Below, one piece after another: positions 7,248 through 14,567 of a DNA stretch of 14,567 bases (its first letter is position 1; each line of letters starts with the position of its first letter). The notes beneath the pieces were generated by a model, which saw only the letters and a program-made list of their open reading frames with translations, did not search any database and was not told where the DNA came from. A program made the translations under genes and the position numbers. The stretch spans positions 1-14,567 of the forward strand of contig CAYIZZ010000052.1 in NCBI GenBank assembly GCA_964367945.1, given 5' to 3'. Source of the stretch: JAAYCI01 sp964367945. GTDB taxonomy: Bacteria; Bacillota; Clostridia; Oscillospirales; Ruminococcaceae.

Positions 7248-7268
7248 AGGAGAGTATTAGTAGCAAAA

Positions 7269-7967
7269 TTAGCTTTCTTTTACTTCAAATTTGTATCCCA
7301 CACCCCATACCGTTTTTAGACTCCATTCATCACTAGCATTGTCCATTTTTTCTCGTAGGCGTTTGATATGCACATCAATAGTTCTTGAATCACCGTAATA
7401 TTCAAAACCCCAAACTTCATCTAAGAGCTGATCTCGAGTAAACACGCGGCCCGGGTGACATGCCAGAAAATAAAGCAGTTCCATTTCTTTGGGAGGTGCT
7501 TCCACCACTTCATTTTTCACTTTCAGTTCATACTTATCAAGGTTTAAATCAAGGTTATCAAAACGAATGTGCCTTTCTACTTCGCCATCTTTTGTAGATG
7601 TGCCGGTGCGGCGAAGAACAGCCTTAATACGAGCCACAACTTCTTTAGTGTCAAATGGCTTCACGATATAATCATCTGCGCCTAGCTCAAGCCCAAGCAC
7701 TTTATCAAAAGTTTCGCCTTTTGCCGTGAGCATGATTATAGGAACTTCGCTGATGGCTCGGATTTTACGACAAGCCTCCCACCCATCTTGGACAGGCATC
7801 ATAATATCCAAAAGGATAATATCTGGCAAATAATTTTTGAAAATTTCAAAAGCGGCATGACCATCGTATGCAATCCTGCAGTCGTATTGTTCTTTTTCTA
7901 AATATAGTCGCAACAACTCGCAAATATTTTTATCATCATCAACAATCAAGATTTTCTTATCAGCCAT
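7269..7967 (-). CDS. OmpR/PhoB-family response regulator
   Basis: A 232-residue transcription factor. The receiver domain (about 3-118) has the acidic pocket Asp10-Asp11-Asp12, the phospho-acceptor Asp54 in ILLDIMMP, the switch Thr81 and Lys103 in VKPFD. The C-terminal winged-helix domain (about 130-229) shows the PhoB/OmpR pattern, with PPKEMELLYFLACHPGRVFTRDQLLDEVWG, the recognition-helix segment SRTIDVHIKRLREKM and the closing TVWGVGYKF. The start at 7967 follows an AAAGGGTG ribosome site. It is the first gene of the pair, 71 bases before the histidine kinase. It is divergent from the MBOAT operon with about 210 bases between, so that operon is a plausible target; this is inferred from position only. 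Confidence 0.95.
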   Translation of the reverse strand: MADKKILIVDDDKNICELLRLYLEKEQYDCRIAYDGHAAFEIFKNYLPDIILLDIMMPVQDGWEACRKIRAISEVPIIMLTAKGETFDKVLGLELGADDYIVKPFDTKEVVARIKAVLRRTGTSTKDGEVERHIRFDNLDLNLDKYELKVKNEVVEAPPKEMELLYFLACHPGRVFTRDQLLDEVWGFEYYGDSRTIDVHIKRLREKMDNASDEWSLKTVWGVGYKFEVKES

Positions 7968-8015
7968 TTATCTTCACCCTTTCGACATATCTGTCAAAAA
8001 ATCTTCTTTAACAGT

Positions 8016-8021
8016 ATTATA
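8016..8021 (-). promoter_or_regulatory. Predicted -10 element for the two-component genes
   Basis: A perfect TATAAT on the minus strand about 50 bases before the response regulator start. No good -35 hexamer is found at 16-18 bases. Instead a perfect 10-base palindrome, AGAAATTTCT (8034-8043), covers that area and could be an activator or autoregulation site. Tentative because the stretch is very AT-rich. Confidence 0.35.
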
Positions 8022-8121
8022 CATAATTTTTTCAGAAATTTCTACAAATATAACAAAATTTTCAATTTATTTTATAAAAATAGCATTTTGCATATACAGA
8101 AACCAGGATAATTTATGTAAA

Positions 8122-8150
8122 TGGACAAACAAAACTGCATATGATATTAT
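8122..8150 (+). promoter_or_regulatory. Predicted sigma-A promoter for the MBOAT operon
   Basis: TGGACA (8122-8127) and TATTAT (8145-8150) are separated by 17 bases, and TGA immediately before the -10 gives an extended -10 element (TGnTATTAT). RNA would start near 8157, leaving a leader of about 25 bases before the GTG start at 8181, with the ribosome site GGGGGAAG in it. Confidence 0.6.
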
Positions 8151-8180
8151 AAAAAAAGATTTTAAATGGGGGAAGTAGAA

Positions 8181-9668
8181 GTGCTATTTAATTCTATTCA
8201 TTTTTTATTGTTTTTTCCCATTGTATGTATTATGTATTTTGTGTTTCCACACAAGATACGGTGGGTGTGGCTTTTAGTTGCCAGTTACTACTTCTATATG
8301 TCGTGGAATCCGCAATATGCGCTATTGATAGCTTTTTCTACAGTTGTCACTTATATTAGTGGGTTACTTATCGAAAAAACAAACCAAAAAGAAGCTGCAA
8401 TAAGTGATAAATTGAAAAAAATATGGGTGTCGCTGAGTTTTATCATAAACTTGGCTATTTTGTTTTTTTTCAAGTATTTTCCGTTTGCGCTTAGTAATAT
8501 TAATGCTGTTTTGGCACAAGTTGGCATCACTGCCATCACACCCTCGTTTGATGTTCTTTTGCCGGTGGGGATATCGTTTTATACCTTTCAGGCGCTTAGC
8601 TATACCATGGATGTATATCGCAAAGAAGTGTCCGCTGAAAAAAATTTATTTAAATATGCATTGTTTGTGTCGTTTTTTCCGCAACTTGTGGCTGGCCCAA
8701 TAGAACGAAGCAAAAACTTGTTGCACCAAGTACATGAAAAGCATACCTTTAGCTTTTTACGAATGCGTGATGGCCTTTTGCTGATGCTTTGGGGGTTTTT
8801 CCAAAAAATGGTTATTGCCGACAGGGTGGCTATTTTGGTGAACACTGTTATTGGCGAGTATCAGTTTTATAAAGGCACAGAGCTGGTGGTGGCTATGCTA
8901 TTGTTTGCTGTGCAGATATATTGCGACTTCTCCGGATATTCTGACATTGCCATAGGTGCAGCACAAGTGATGGGATTTAAGCTGATGGATAACTTCAAGC
9001 AACCATATTTTGCCACATCAATCAGGGAATTTTGGCATCGATGGCATATTTCTTTGTCTACTTGGTGTAGGGATTATTTGTACATTCCACTGGGTGGAAG
9101 CCGCAAAGGTAAATGGCGGGCACGCTTGAATGTAATGATAACATTTTTAGCCAGTGGACTTTGGCATGGTGCGGCGTGGAGCTTTGTTATATGGGGTGCC
9201 TTACACGGAGCATTTCAAATCATCGGCGAGATGATAAAGGGGCCTAAAGATCGCTTATGTAAAAGCCTTCGCATACCCACGCATTCGTTCTCGTTTAAGC
9301 TGTGCCAAGGAATATGCACGTTTTTGTTGGTGGATTTTGCCTGGATTTTTTTCAGAGCTCCGGGTGCAAAAGCGGCTTTTTCTATCATACACAGCATGTT
9401 TTCCACCTTTAACCCATGGGTATTAGTCGATGGCTCGCTGTATACGATGGGTCTCAGCAGACTGGAGTTTTCCATAATGTTGTTTTCGGCAGCAATATTA
9501 CTGTTTGTAAACATATTGCAAAGAAAATACAACGTGCGTGAGATGTTAAGCCGTCAGATAATATTGTTTAGATGGCCGATATACTTTCTTGGCATATTTG
9601 CTGTGATAGTTTTTGGCGTTTATGGGCCGGGATATGATGCCGCTAATTTTCTGTACTTCCAATTTTAA
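8181..9668 (+). CDS. MBOAT-family membrane O-acyltransferase (AlgI/DltB/PatA type)
   Basis: A 495-residue polytopic protein of the membrane-bound O-acyltransferase family, which moves an acyl group (commonly acetyl or D-alanyl) across the membrane onto a cell-surface polymer. Core motifs: LPVGISFYTFQALSYTMDVYR, FVSFFPQLVAGPIERS, IYCDFSGYSDIAIG, FWHRWHISLSTWCRDYLYIPLGGSR and SGLWHGAAW, the last holding the catalytic His (about residue 329). The GTG at 8181 is preferred over the ATG at 8166. It makes the protein begin [V/M]LFNSIHFLLFFP, as relatives do, and it places GGGGGAAG (8168-8175) as a proper ribosome site; from 8166 that site would lie inside the gene. It is followed after 12 bases by an SGNH-like gene, the usual partner. 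The acylated polymer is unknown. Confidence 0.9.
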   Translation: MLFNSIHFLLFFPIVCIMYFVFPHKIRWVWLLVASYYFYMSWNPQYALLIAFSTVVTYISGLLIEKTNQKEAAISDKLKKIWVSLSFIINLAILFFFKYFPFALSNINAVLAQVGITAITPSFDVLLPVGISFYTFQALSYTMDVYRKEVSAEKNLFKYALFVSFFPQLVAGPIERSKNLLHQVHEKHTFSFLRMRDGLLLMLWGFFQKMVIADRVAILVNTVIGEYQFYKGTELVVAMLLFAVQIYCDFSGYSDIAIGAAQVMGFKLMDNFKQPYFATSIREFWHRWHISLSTWCRDYLYIPLGGSRKGKWRARLNVMITFLASGLWHGAAWSFVIWGALHGAFQIIGEMIKGPKDRLCKSLRIPTHSFSFKLCQGICTFLLVDFAWIFFRAPGAKAAFSIIHSMFSTFNPWVLVDGSLYTMGLSRLEFSIMLFSAAILLFVNILQRKYNVREMLSRQIILFRWPIYFLGIFAVIVFGVYGPGYDAANFLYFQF

Positions 9669-9680
9669 GGGGATCTTATC

Positions 9681-11075
9681 ATGAAAGTGAAGATGACATA
9701 TATCTTCAGTACCATTGCTTTTTTATTGGTGCTTGTTGTTTTATTTTCTGCTGTAAGTTTTGTTATTTGCGAAAAACCTTTGAGTTTTTACAATAAAGAA
9801 AAAGATACAGTGGATGTTGTGATGCTGGGCAACAGTATTTCTTATTGCTCTGTGAACCCTGCGGTTCTGTGGCAAGAGGAAGGTATAGCAGCATATGATT
9901 TGGGCGTTCCACTGACAAGTATCGGAACACTTTATTATTACATGGTGGATTTCTTAAAGACACAGTCGCCCAAGGTTGCTGTATTGGAAGCATATGTCAT
10001 GGAAACTCTTCAGCCACAAAAAAGCATGGAGTTTATGCCATTTTCTAAAAATAAAATAGATGCAATACAGTATGCATATGAAGAAAACTGGACAGAGTAT
10101 ATTTTTCCGCTTTTTCGTCAGCACGGAGGATATAAAGGTATAAATGAAGAGTCTTTCAAAAATGATGAAGACCCACTGAATGGATATTATTTTATTCCGG
10201 TAGCGGATACACCTGTAGAGCCCTTAGATCATCGTGAATATACCACTGCGCCTGAAGAGAGTGCTATATCGCAAGAGTCTTTATACTATTTTGAGTTACT
10301 GCTGGCTTTATGCGAGGAAAACGATGTGGAACTGCTAGTGACACACCAGCCAACACTACTCTTGAATCGCACTTACTCAGATGCCGTTGCCGAGCTGTGT
10401 GCACAAAACGATGTGAAGTTTATCGAGTATGTCGACATAGAAGATAAAATAGGTTTTGATATGAAGGCGGATATGGCCGACGGTGCACACATGAACTATT
10501 TGGGTGCAGAAAAAATAACAAAGTATCTGGGTGAAGTGTTGGTTTCAGAATATGGCATAGAAAACAGAAAAGGCCAGCCAGCGTATCAGGCATATGAGCA
10601 GGACAGTCAAGTGTATTATCGAATGAAAAATGCAGAGGAATTGAAGTCGGAATCCACACTTAGCGGATACTTGCAAAAGATCAATGATGAGAACTATACA
10701 GCTGCTATTGCTGCAATTATTTTGGATGAAACGTCAGTAACCTCAAATGTTCAAACTGCTTTAAGTGAGCTTGGTTTTATGGGAATGCTTGTGGATCAAA
10801 CATATTATTCGTATATTGCTGTAAGGGATGGGAATACACCGACGTATGAGTCTCTTGTTCCAAATAGCCAGTCTCATCTTAGCGGCATGGAAAATATACG
10901 CCTTGAAATAGACTGCAATTACCCTGCAAACATAGTTAATATTCAAGTGGACGATATCAGTTATGGAATGCCGTTTGGAAAAGGCATGCAGATAGTAGTG
11001 TATGATAAAATACTAAAAAAAGTGGTAGATGTTGCCAACTTTGAAGCCACGGATATACAAACACGGGTGTTGTGA
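9681..11075 (+). CDS. SGNH-hydrolase-like membrane-anchored protein with C-terminal ILEI/FAM3-like domain; MBOAT partner
   Basis: A 464-residue protein with one N-terminal membrane segment (about 7-29, a signal anchor), the rest probably outside the cell. The SGNH part begins VVMLGNSISYCSVNP, with the block I motif Gly50-Asn51-Ser52 (nucleophile Ser52), and closes with DGAHMNYLG, giving the Asp267/His270 pair. This is the DltD/AlgJ-like role that completes acyl transfer with an MBOAT protein. From about residue 333 a second domain follows. NDENYTAAIAAIILDETS, an LSELGF stretch, YYSYIAVRDG and GMQIVVYDKILKKVVDVANF resemble the interleukin-like EMT inducer (ILEI/FAM3) fold known in some bacterial surface proteins and glycosyltransferases. 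An AAGGGGA ribosome site precedes the start. SGNH assignment is good; the ILEI call is by pattern memory. Confidence 0.82.
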   Translation: MKVKMTYIFSTIAFLLVLVVLFSAVSFVICEKPLSFYNKEKDTVDVVMLGNSISYCSVNPAVLWQEEGIAAYDLGVPLTSIGTLYYYMVDFLKTQSPKVAVLEAYVMETLQPQKSMEFMPFSKNKIDAIQYAYEENWTEYIFPLFRQHGGYKGINEESFKNDEDPLNGYYFIPVADTPVEPLDHREYTTAPEESAISQESLYYFELLLALCEENDVELLVTHQPTLLLNRTYSDAVAELCAQNDVKFIEYVDIEDKIGFDMKADMADGAHMNYLGAEKITKYLGEVLVSEYGIENRKGQPAYQAYEQDSQVYYRMKNAEELKSESTLSGYLQKINDENYTAAIAAIILDETSVTSNVQTALSELGFMGMLVDQTYYSYIAVRDGNTPTYESLVPNSQSHLSGMENIRLEIDCNYPANIVNIQVDDISYGMPFGKGMQIVVYDKILKKVVDVANFEATDIQTRVL

Positions 11076-11159
11076 TAGAAAAGAATTTATACAATAGGTT
11101 TTGTGGATGTTTTAATATAAAGCAAGCAAGCTTAGGGATGGTTAAAAGAGGGTTTAGTT

Positions 11160-11852
11160 ATGACATATGATTTGCACATTCATTCTTGTTTATCACCTTG
11201 CGGTGAAGACGATATGACACCTGCAAACATAGCGGGATTTGCAAAGCTTAATGGAATTGATTTGATTGCAGTGGCGGACCACAACGCTGCGGATAATTTG
11301 CCGGCTACAGAAAGAGCATGCACAGCATATGGAGTAAAGCTGCTACCGGCAATAGAGGTGACCACCGAAGAAGAAATTCATATATTAACCTACTTCCCCA
11401 CAGTGGAAGCAGCCCTTGAAATGGGACGGAAAATCGACGAAAAAATGATGAACATACCGTATGACAAAGAAATTTGGGGCAGGCAGCTGGTGATGGATGA
11501 ACACGACAATATCATAGAAGAAAAACCAAAACTACTTTCGGCGGCCATAGGCATGGATATATATGAAGTAAAAAAAACGTGTGAAAGCCTGGGTGGAATA
11601 GCTATACCGGCACATGTGGACAAAGATGCAAACTCACTGTTATCAGTGCTTGGTTTTGCGCCGGAGGACTTACCATTTGAGGTGTACGAAGTGAAACGTC
11701 CGGAGCACAGCTTGCAAGCTTTGGTAGATTCAGGCCGACTACCCAAAGTGAAAGAGTATCTAACAAGTTCGGATGCACATCAGCTATCGGATATTGCAGA
11801 ATTTCCACGCCGGCTTTTGCCGGATAGCTGCTTGCTTCGGTTATTAAAATGA
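11160..11852 (+). CDS. PHP-domain metal-dependent phosphoesterase
   Basis: A 230-residue soluble protein made of a single PHP domain (trinuclear-metal phosphoesterase fold related to histidinol phosphatase and YciV-type nucleases). The full metal-ligand set is visible: His6 and His8 in DLHIHS, Asp40-His41 in VADHN, Glu66 in AIEVT, His74 in EIHILTY, His152 in PAHVD, and Asp205 with His207 in SSDAH. An active phosphatase or phosphodiesterase is therefore expected, acting on an unknown substrate (candidates in related proteins are AMP-like nucleotides, sugar phosphates and short RNA). An AAGAGGG ribosome site lies 7 bases before the start. The gene is 84 bases after the SGNH gene on the same strand. 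No clear terminator separates them, so read-through is possible, but a functional link is not evident. Confidence 0.9.
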   Translation: MTYDLHIHSCLSPCGEDDMTPANIAGFAKLNGIDLIAVADHNAADNLPATERACTAYGVKLLPAIEVTTEEEIHILTYFPTVEAALEMGRKIDEKMMNIPYDKEIWGRQLVMDEHDNIIEEKPKLLSAAIGMDIYEVKKTCESLGGIAIPAHVDKDANSLLSVLGFAPEDLPFEVYEVKRPEHSLQALVDSGRLPKVKEYLTSSDAHQLSDIAEFPRRLLPDSCLLRLLK

Positions 11853-12112
11853 GAACAAAATATAAACTCAGGCCAAAGCAAAATACAGTTTAAATTTTTT
11901 ATAGTAGGTTTAAAATAATCACGGTAGAGATTATTTATATTATATGGTATACTTATGCCACAAAGTATAAATTTTTATGGTGCGGATCCATACGGTATAT
12001 TTATAAATGTTTAAGCTTTGGCACGATATACCGAAAAATTTATAATAAAGCAAGAGATAAATGAAAGTAAAAATTGGCAATTACATATGTTGCCCAAACA
12101 GATAGGATATAT
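11853..12112 (+). other. AT-rich intergenic region before the helicase gene
   Basis: About 260 bases without a gene. No convincing terminator hairpin follows the PHP gene. The stretch holds a TGGTATACT extended -10-like sequence (11945-11953, poor -35), an 8-base inverted repeat CGGTATAT (11993-12000) / ATATACCG (12026-12033) with a 25-base loop, and the strong promoter at 12018-12046, whose -35/-10 spacer contains the second arm of that repeat. The repeat could be an operator. Confidence 0.4.
12018..12046 (+). promoter_or_regulatory. Predicted sigma-A promoter for the DEAD-box helicase gene
   Basis: TTGGCA (12018-12023) and a perfect TATAAT (12041-12046) are separated by exactly 17 bases. 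RNA would start near 12053, giving a leader of about 60 bases before the ATG at 12113. This is the best promoter match in the window. Confidence 0.7.
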
Positions 12113-13888
12113 ATGACCTTTGATGATTTAGCTTTGGTTTCTCCGCTACTGAAAGCGGTGAAACAAGCAGGATATACTGCCCCAAGCCCTATTCAGCAAA
12201 AAGCCATACCACCGGTGCTGGAAGGAAAAGACCTGCTTGGATGTGCGCAGACAGGCACAGGAAAGACAGCAGCTTTTGCATTGCCGATACTGCAAAGGTT
12301 GTGTGAAAATGAGCAAAAAGGTAAAAATAAAATTCGTTGCTTGGTGTTGACTCCCACAAGAGAGCTGGCACTGCAAATAAAAGAAAGCTTTGATTTATAT
12401 GCAAAGCATGTGCCGCTAAAATCCACTGTTATTTTTGGCGGTGTTAGCCAAAGACCACAAGTGGCTCTGTTAAAGCGTGGAGTGGATATTTTGGTGGCCA
12501 CGCCGGGCCGTTTGAACGACTTAATAGCACAAGGATATATCAAACTTGGAGATGTAGAAATTTTTGTGCTGGATGAAGCGGATCGGATGCTGGACATGGG
12601 CTTTGTAAATGACGTTAAAAGGGTGATACGTCAGCTGCCCAAAGAACGCCAAACATTGTTTTTTTCAGCCACCATGCCGAAAGAAATTGTGTCATTAGCA
12701 AACAGCTTGCTAAAAAATCCGGCCAAGGTGTTTGTCACACCTCCATCTACCACGGTGGAAAAGATAGAGCAATATATTTATAAAGTTGAGAAAAAGAATA
12801 AAAAACATCTGCTGGCAAAGTTACTGGAAAACACTGATATTACAAGTGCGCTGGTGTTTACCAGAACAAAGCACGGCGCCGATAAAGTAGTGCGAGACTT
12901 AAAGCGTGAAAACGTAGTGGCAGTGGCTATTCACGGAAACAAGAGCCAAAATGCTAGGCAAACTGCGCTGGCTCAGTTTAAAGATGGCACAGCACGTGTG
13001 ATGGTAGCAACTGATATTGCCGCACGTGGAATTGATATCAGGCAGTTATCGCATGTGTTTAACTATGATCTTCCAAACATGCCAGAAACGTATGTTCATC
13101 GCATAGGGCGCACAGGCAGAGCAGGCAATGAAGGCATTGCCATTAGTTTTTGTTGCGCCGAAGAACAAGAACATTTAGATAGTATTGAAAAGCTGATTGG
13201 ATTTTCAATCACAGAAAAACAAGATAACTCCCTGCAGGTGAATGACGGGGAGCAAAAAGAGAAAATAATAAAAAATATTAAAAAGGAAGTGAAAGAGAAG
13301 TCGTTGTTACTGCAAAAAAGCATAAAAAACCAGAAGCCGGAACAAAAGTCTTCTCGAGAAAAACAAATGGAAAACAAAAAGAAATCTACCGCTGATACAA
13401 AGCGGAACACAAAAAGAAACAACAAGCCAAACCAGAACACCGATAAAAACGAAGCGCAAGGTAAGTCAGGTAAAGCAAATACACCAGTGCGCTCGAAAAA
13501 ACCTCAATCAAAAAATGCACGCACTCAACGAAATAATGCGCAGAATCCGTATGAAAATCGTACAGGCGGAAATGCTATAGTGTATAAACGGCCGGCATGG
13601 AGTACATCGCAAAAAGATGAAGCAAGCGAAAATAAGGAAAGTTTTGACACATCTCGCCCAAACACAAAACGTAGCAAAGGGAAAAATCGCAACCCAAGAC
13701 AAGGCGGCGATAACTTCACACAAAAAAGGCAAAAAGATACACCGCCACAAATCAAAAAAAATGAAAAAGGTATCTTTGATTTTTCAGAAGAAGAGCTGGC
13801 AAAAGACACATCTTTGCGCCTTATCAGCACTGAGGCTCCCAGTGAAGTGAAATATGCAAGCTTTGAAGAATATTTAAAGAAGAATTAA
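12113..13888 (+). CDS. rhlE: DEAD-box ATP-dependent RNA helicase, RhlE-like, with long basic tail
   Basis: A 591-residue RNA helicase. The Q motif region starts TFDDLALVSPLLKAVKQAGY and ends SPIQQKAIP. Motif I is AQTGTGKT (45-52), Ia PTRELALQ, Ib TPGR, II DEAD (154-157), III SAT (185-187), IV LVFTRTK, V ATDIAARGID and VI HRIGRTGRAG (329-338); all are intact. The two RecA-like domains end near residue 370. They are followed by about 200 residues rich in Lys, Asn, Gln, Arg and Ser, probably disordered and RNA-binding, and a short more ordered end (FDFSEEELAKDT to SFEEYLKKN). The ATG at 12113, with AGGA 5 bases ahead, begins exactly at the conserved FDDL block; an earlier TTG at 12074 adds unmatched residues. 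Likely roles are ribosome assembly, RNA decay or cold adaptation. It is monocistronic behind its own promoter. Confidence 0.93.
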   Translation: MTFDDLALVSPLLKAVKQAGYTAPSPIQQKAIPPVLEGKDLLGCAQTGTGKTAAFALPILQRLCENEQKGKNKIRCLVLTPTRELALQIKESFDLYAKHVPLKSTVIFGGVSQRPQVALLKRGVDILVATPGRLNDLIAQGYIKLGDVEIFVLDEADRMLDMGFVNDVKRVIRQLPKERQTLFFSATMPKEIVSLANSLLKNPAKVFVTPPSTTVEKIEQYIYKVEKKNKKHLLAKLLENTDITSALVFTRTKHGADKVVRDLKRENVVAVAIHGNKSQNARQTALAQFKDGTARVMVATDIAARGIDIRQLSHVFNYDLPNMPETYVHRIGRTGRAGNEGIAISFCCAEEQEHLDSIEKLIGFSITEKQDNSLQVNDGEQKEKIIKNIKKEVKEKSLLLQKSIKNQKPEQKSSREKQMENKKKSTADTKRNTKRNNKPNQNTDKNEAQGKSGKANTPVRSKKPQSKNARTQRNNAQNPYENRTGGNAIVYKRPAWSTSQKDEASENKESFDTSRPNTKRSKGKNRNPRQGGDNFTQKRQKDTPPQIKKNEKGIFDFSEEELAKDTSLRLISTEAPSEVKYASFEEYLKKN

Positions 13889-13927
13889 AAAATTCAAGCA
13901 GTAGATGTATTGATTTGATAAGCAAAA

Positions 13928-13957
13928 TTAACAAATAAAAGTCAAAATATTTATATT
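13928..13957 (+). promoter_or_regulatory. Possible promoter for the acyltransferase-3 gene
   Basis: TTAACA (13928-13933) and TATATT (13952-13957) are 18 bases apart, each one base off consensus. An alternative is the extended -10 sequence TGCTATAAC at 13962-13970, without a good -35. The 110-base gap after the helicase gene contains no clear terminator. Confidence 0.35.
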
Positions 13958-13998
13958 GAAATGCTATAACTGCTACAAACAGAAGAGAAAGCAACAAA

Positions 13999-14567
13999 AT
14001 GTCATTTTCAATAAAAGAAACACAAGTGGCAAAAGGTGTGGCGATTATTTTGATGGTATACCACCACTTGTTTTTTGATAAAGCAATATCAGAGCCATAT
14101 GGGATTATTGTGCCATTAATTGGTGAAGAGCTATGGTATCAAGGCGCACAGCTTGCAAAGGTATGCGTGGCTGTGTTTGTATTTTTGTCGGCTTTTGGGA
14201 TAGCAAAGGCTACAAAAAAATGGCGCAAAAAAAATATTACACAGCGATATAAAGATGTACAAATAGCCGGATACACGATCAAAAGATACATCTCGGTGAT
14301 GGCAGGTTTTTTGTTTGTGTTTGTGATAACGGTGTCAGCATCGTACCTGTTTCACAGCACCGGCATAGGCCTTACTAATCCAAACGGGGTATATGGTACC
14401 GGTCTTTATGGGGTGCTATATTTGTTGCTGGATGGGCTGGGGTTGTCTTTTATATCAGGGAATGCTACGCTAAACCCTGAGTGGTGGTACATGAGTATTG
14501 CCATTTTGATTGTTTTCACCATGCCGTTGTTCTTACAGTGGTATGAAAAAAGTGGGATAATAAGCTG
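13999..14567 (+). CDS. Acyltransferase-3 family membrane protein, N-terminal part (3' end outside window)
   Basis: The frame from the ATG at 13999 stays open to the end of the window: 189 residues, no stop. It starts with the pattern of the acyltransferase-3 family (OafA/NodX-like multi-spanning O-acyltransferases). The first helix, VAKGVAIILMVYHHLFF, holds the paired histidines 22-23 where the family's essential His lies, a helix near 54-68 contains VFVFLSAFGIAKA, and NPEWWYMS at 159-166 corresponds to the usual N-x-x-WW-x-x-S block. Four or five membrane segments are visible, with basic cytoplasmic stretches (KKWRKKN, residues 73-79). A purine-rich ribosome site (AGAAGAGAAAG) precedes the start. 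It may acetylate or acylate a surface sugar, a role related to, but different in fold from, the upstream MBOAT. The substrate is unknown. Confidence 0.8.
   Translation, partial: MSFSIKETQVAKGVAIILMVYHHLFFDKAISEPYGIIVPLIGEELWYQGAQLAKVCVAVFVFLSAFGIAKATKKWRKKNITQRYKDVQIAGYTIKRYISVMAGFLFVFVITVSASYLFHSTGIGLTNPNGVYGTGLYGVLYLLLDGLGLSFISGNATLNPEWWYMSIAILIVFTMPLFLQWYEKSGIIS

Noticed and set aside
8166..8180. ATG at 8166 as start of the MBOAT gene
   Set aside because: It would place the GGGGGAAG ribosome site inside the coding region and add five unmatched residues; GTG at 8181 fits the family start.
12074..12112. TTG at 12074 as start of the helicase gene
   Set aside because: No ribosome site, and the extra 13 residues precede the conserved FDDL block that begins at the ATG at 12113.
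12193..12597. 134-residue minus-strand open frame inside the helicase gene
   Set aside because: It is the antisense shadow of conserved helicase motifs; no ribosome site and Ser/Cys-rich composition typical of antisense frames.
13096..13440. Phe/Ser-rich minus-strand open frame of 114 residues
   Set aside because: Composition is the direct antisense of the Lys/Asn-rich helicase tail (AAA/GAA codons giving Phe/Ser).
1..14567. Search for tRNA, rRNA, CRISPR arrays, insertion sequences and riboswitch-like leaders
   Set aside because: No cloverleaf, ribosomal sequence, regularly spaced repeats, transposase or recognisable riboswitch core was found by reading; gaps between genes are short and AT-rich.

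Overview
The window looks like a chromosomal segment of a low-GC, Gram-positive, anaerobe-type bacterium, most likely a clostridium (Oscillospirales-like is a guess). The reasons are AT-rich DNA, strong GGAGG-type ribosome sites, Rnf-family genes, an ABC-2 exporter, a clostridial-style MBOAT/SGNH pair and a DUF1015 protein. I see no rRNA, tRNA, CRISPR, transposase or phage gene, and no gene-free stretch longer than about 260 bases.

Layout. 1-1076 (+): the 3' end of an ABC ATPase gene and its ABC-2 permease. They converge on a perfect 18-bp hairpin terminator at 1182-1219. 5514-1233 (-): a compact, probably single transcript in the order rpe, rnfD-like, rnfE-like, rnfA-like, DUF1015. A promoter (5716-5688) and a terminator-like hairpin (5631-5593) lie in its leader. 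7967-5743 (-): an OmpR-type response regulator followed by its membrane histidine kinase. 8181-11075 (+): a divergent MBOAT acyltransferase and an SGNH-hydrolase-like membrane protein, a typical pair for O-acylation of a surface polymer. The SGNH protein carries a C-terminal domain resembling ILEI/FAM3. Then come a complete PHP-domain phosphoesterase (11160-11852), an RhlE-type DEAD-box RNA helicase with a long basic tail (12113-13888) behind a near-consensus promoter, and the start of an acyltransferase-3 membrane protein that runs off the window end.

The most unusual item is the three-gene Rnf-like block. Folds and order match RnfD-RnfE-RnfA, but rnfB, rnfC and rnfG are absent from the operon. 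The four cysteines that hold the membrane [2Fe-2S] cluster in canonical RnfA/RnfE appear to be replaced (absent/Asn in RnfA, Ala/Pro in RnfE). The RnfD flavinylation motif is degenerate as well. This suggests a membrane complex that kept the Rnf/Nqr scaffold but not its known redox wiring, co-transcribed with a soluble DUF1015 protein of unknown role and with rpe. That is the candidate undescribed system here. It rests on by-eye alignment to remembered family motifs and needs proper alignment and structure prediction.
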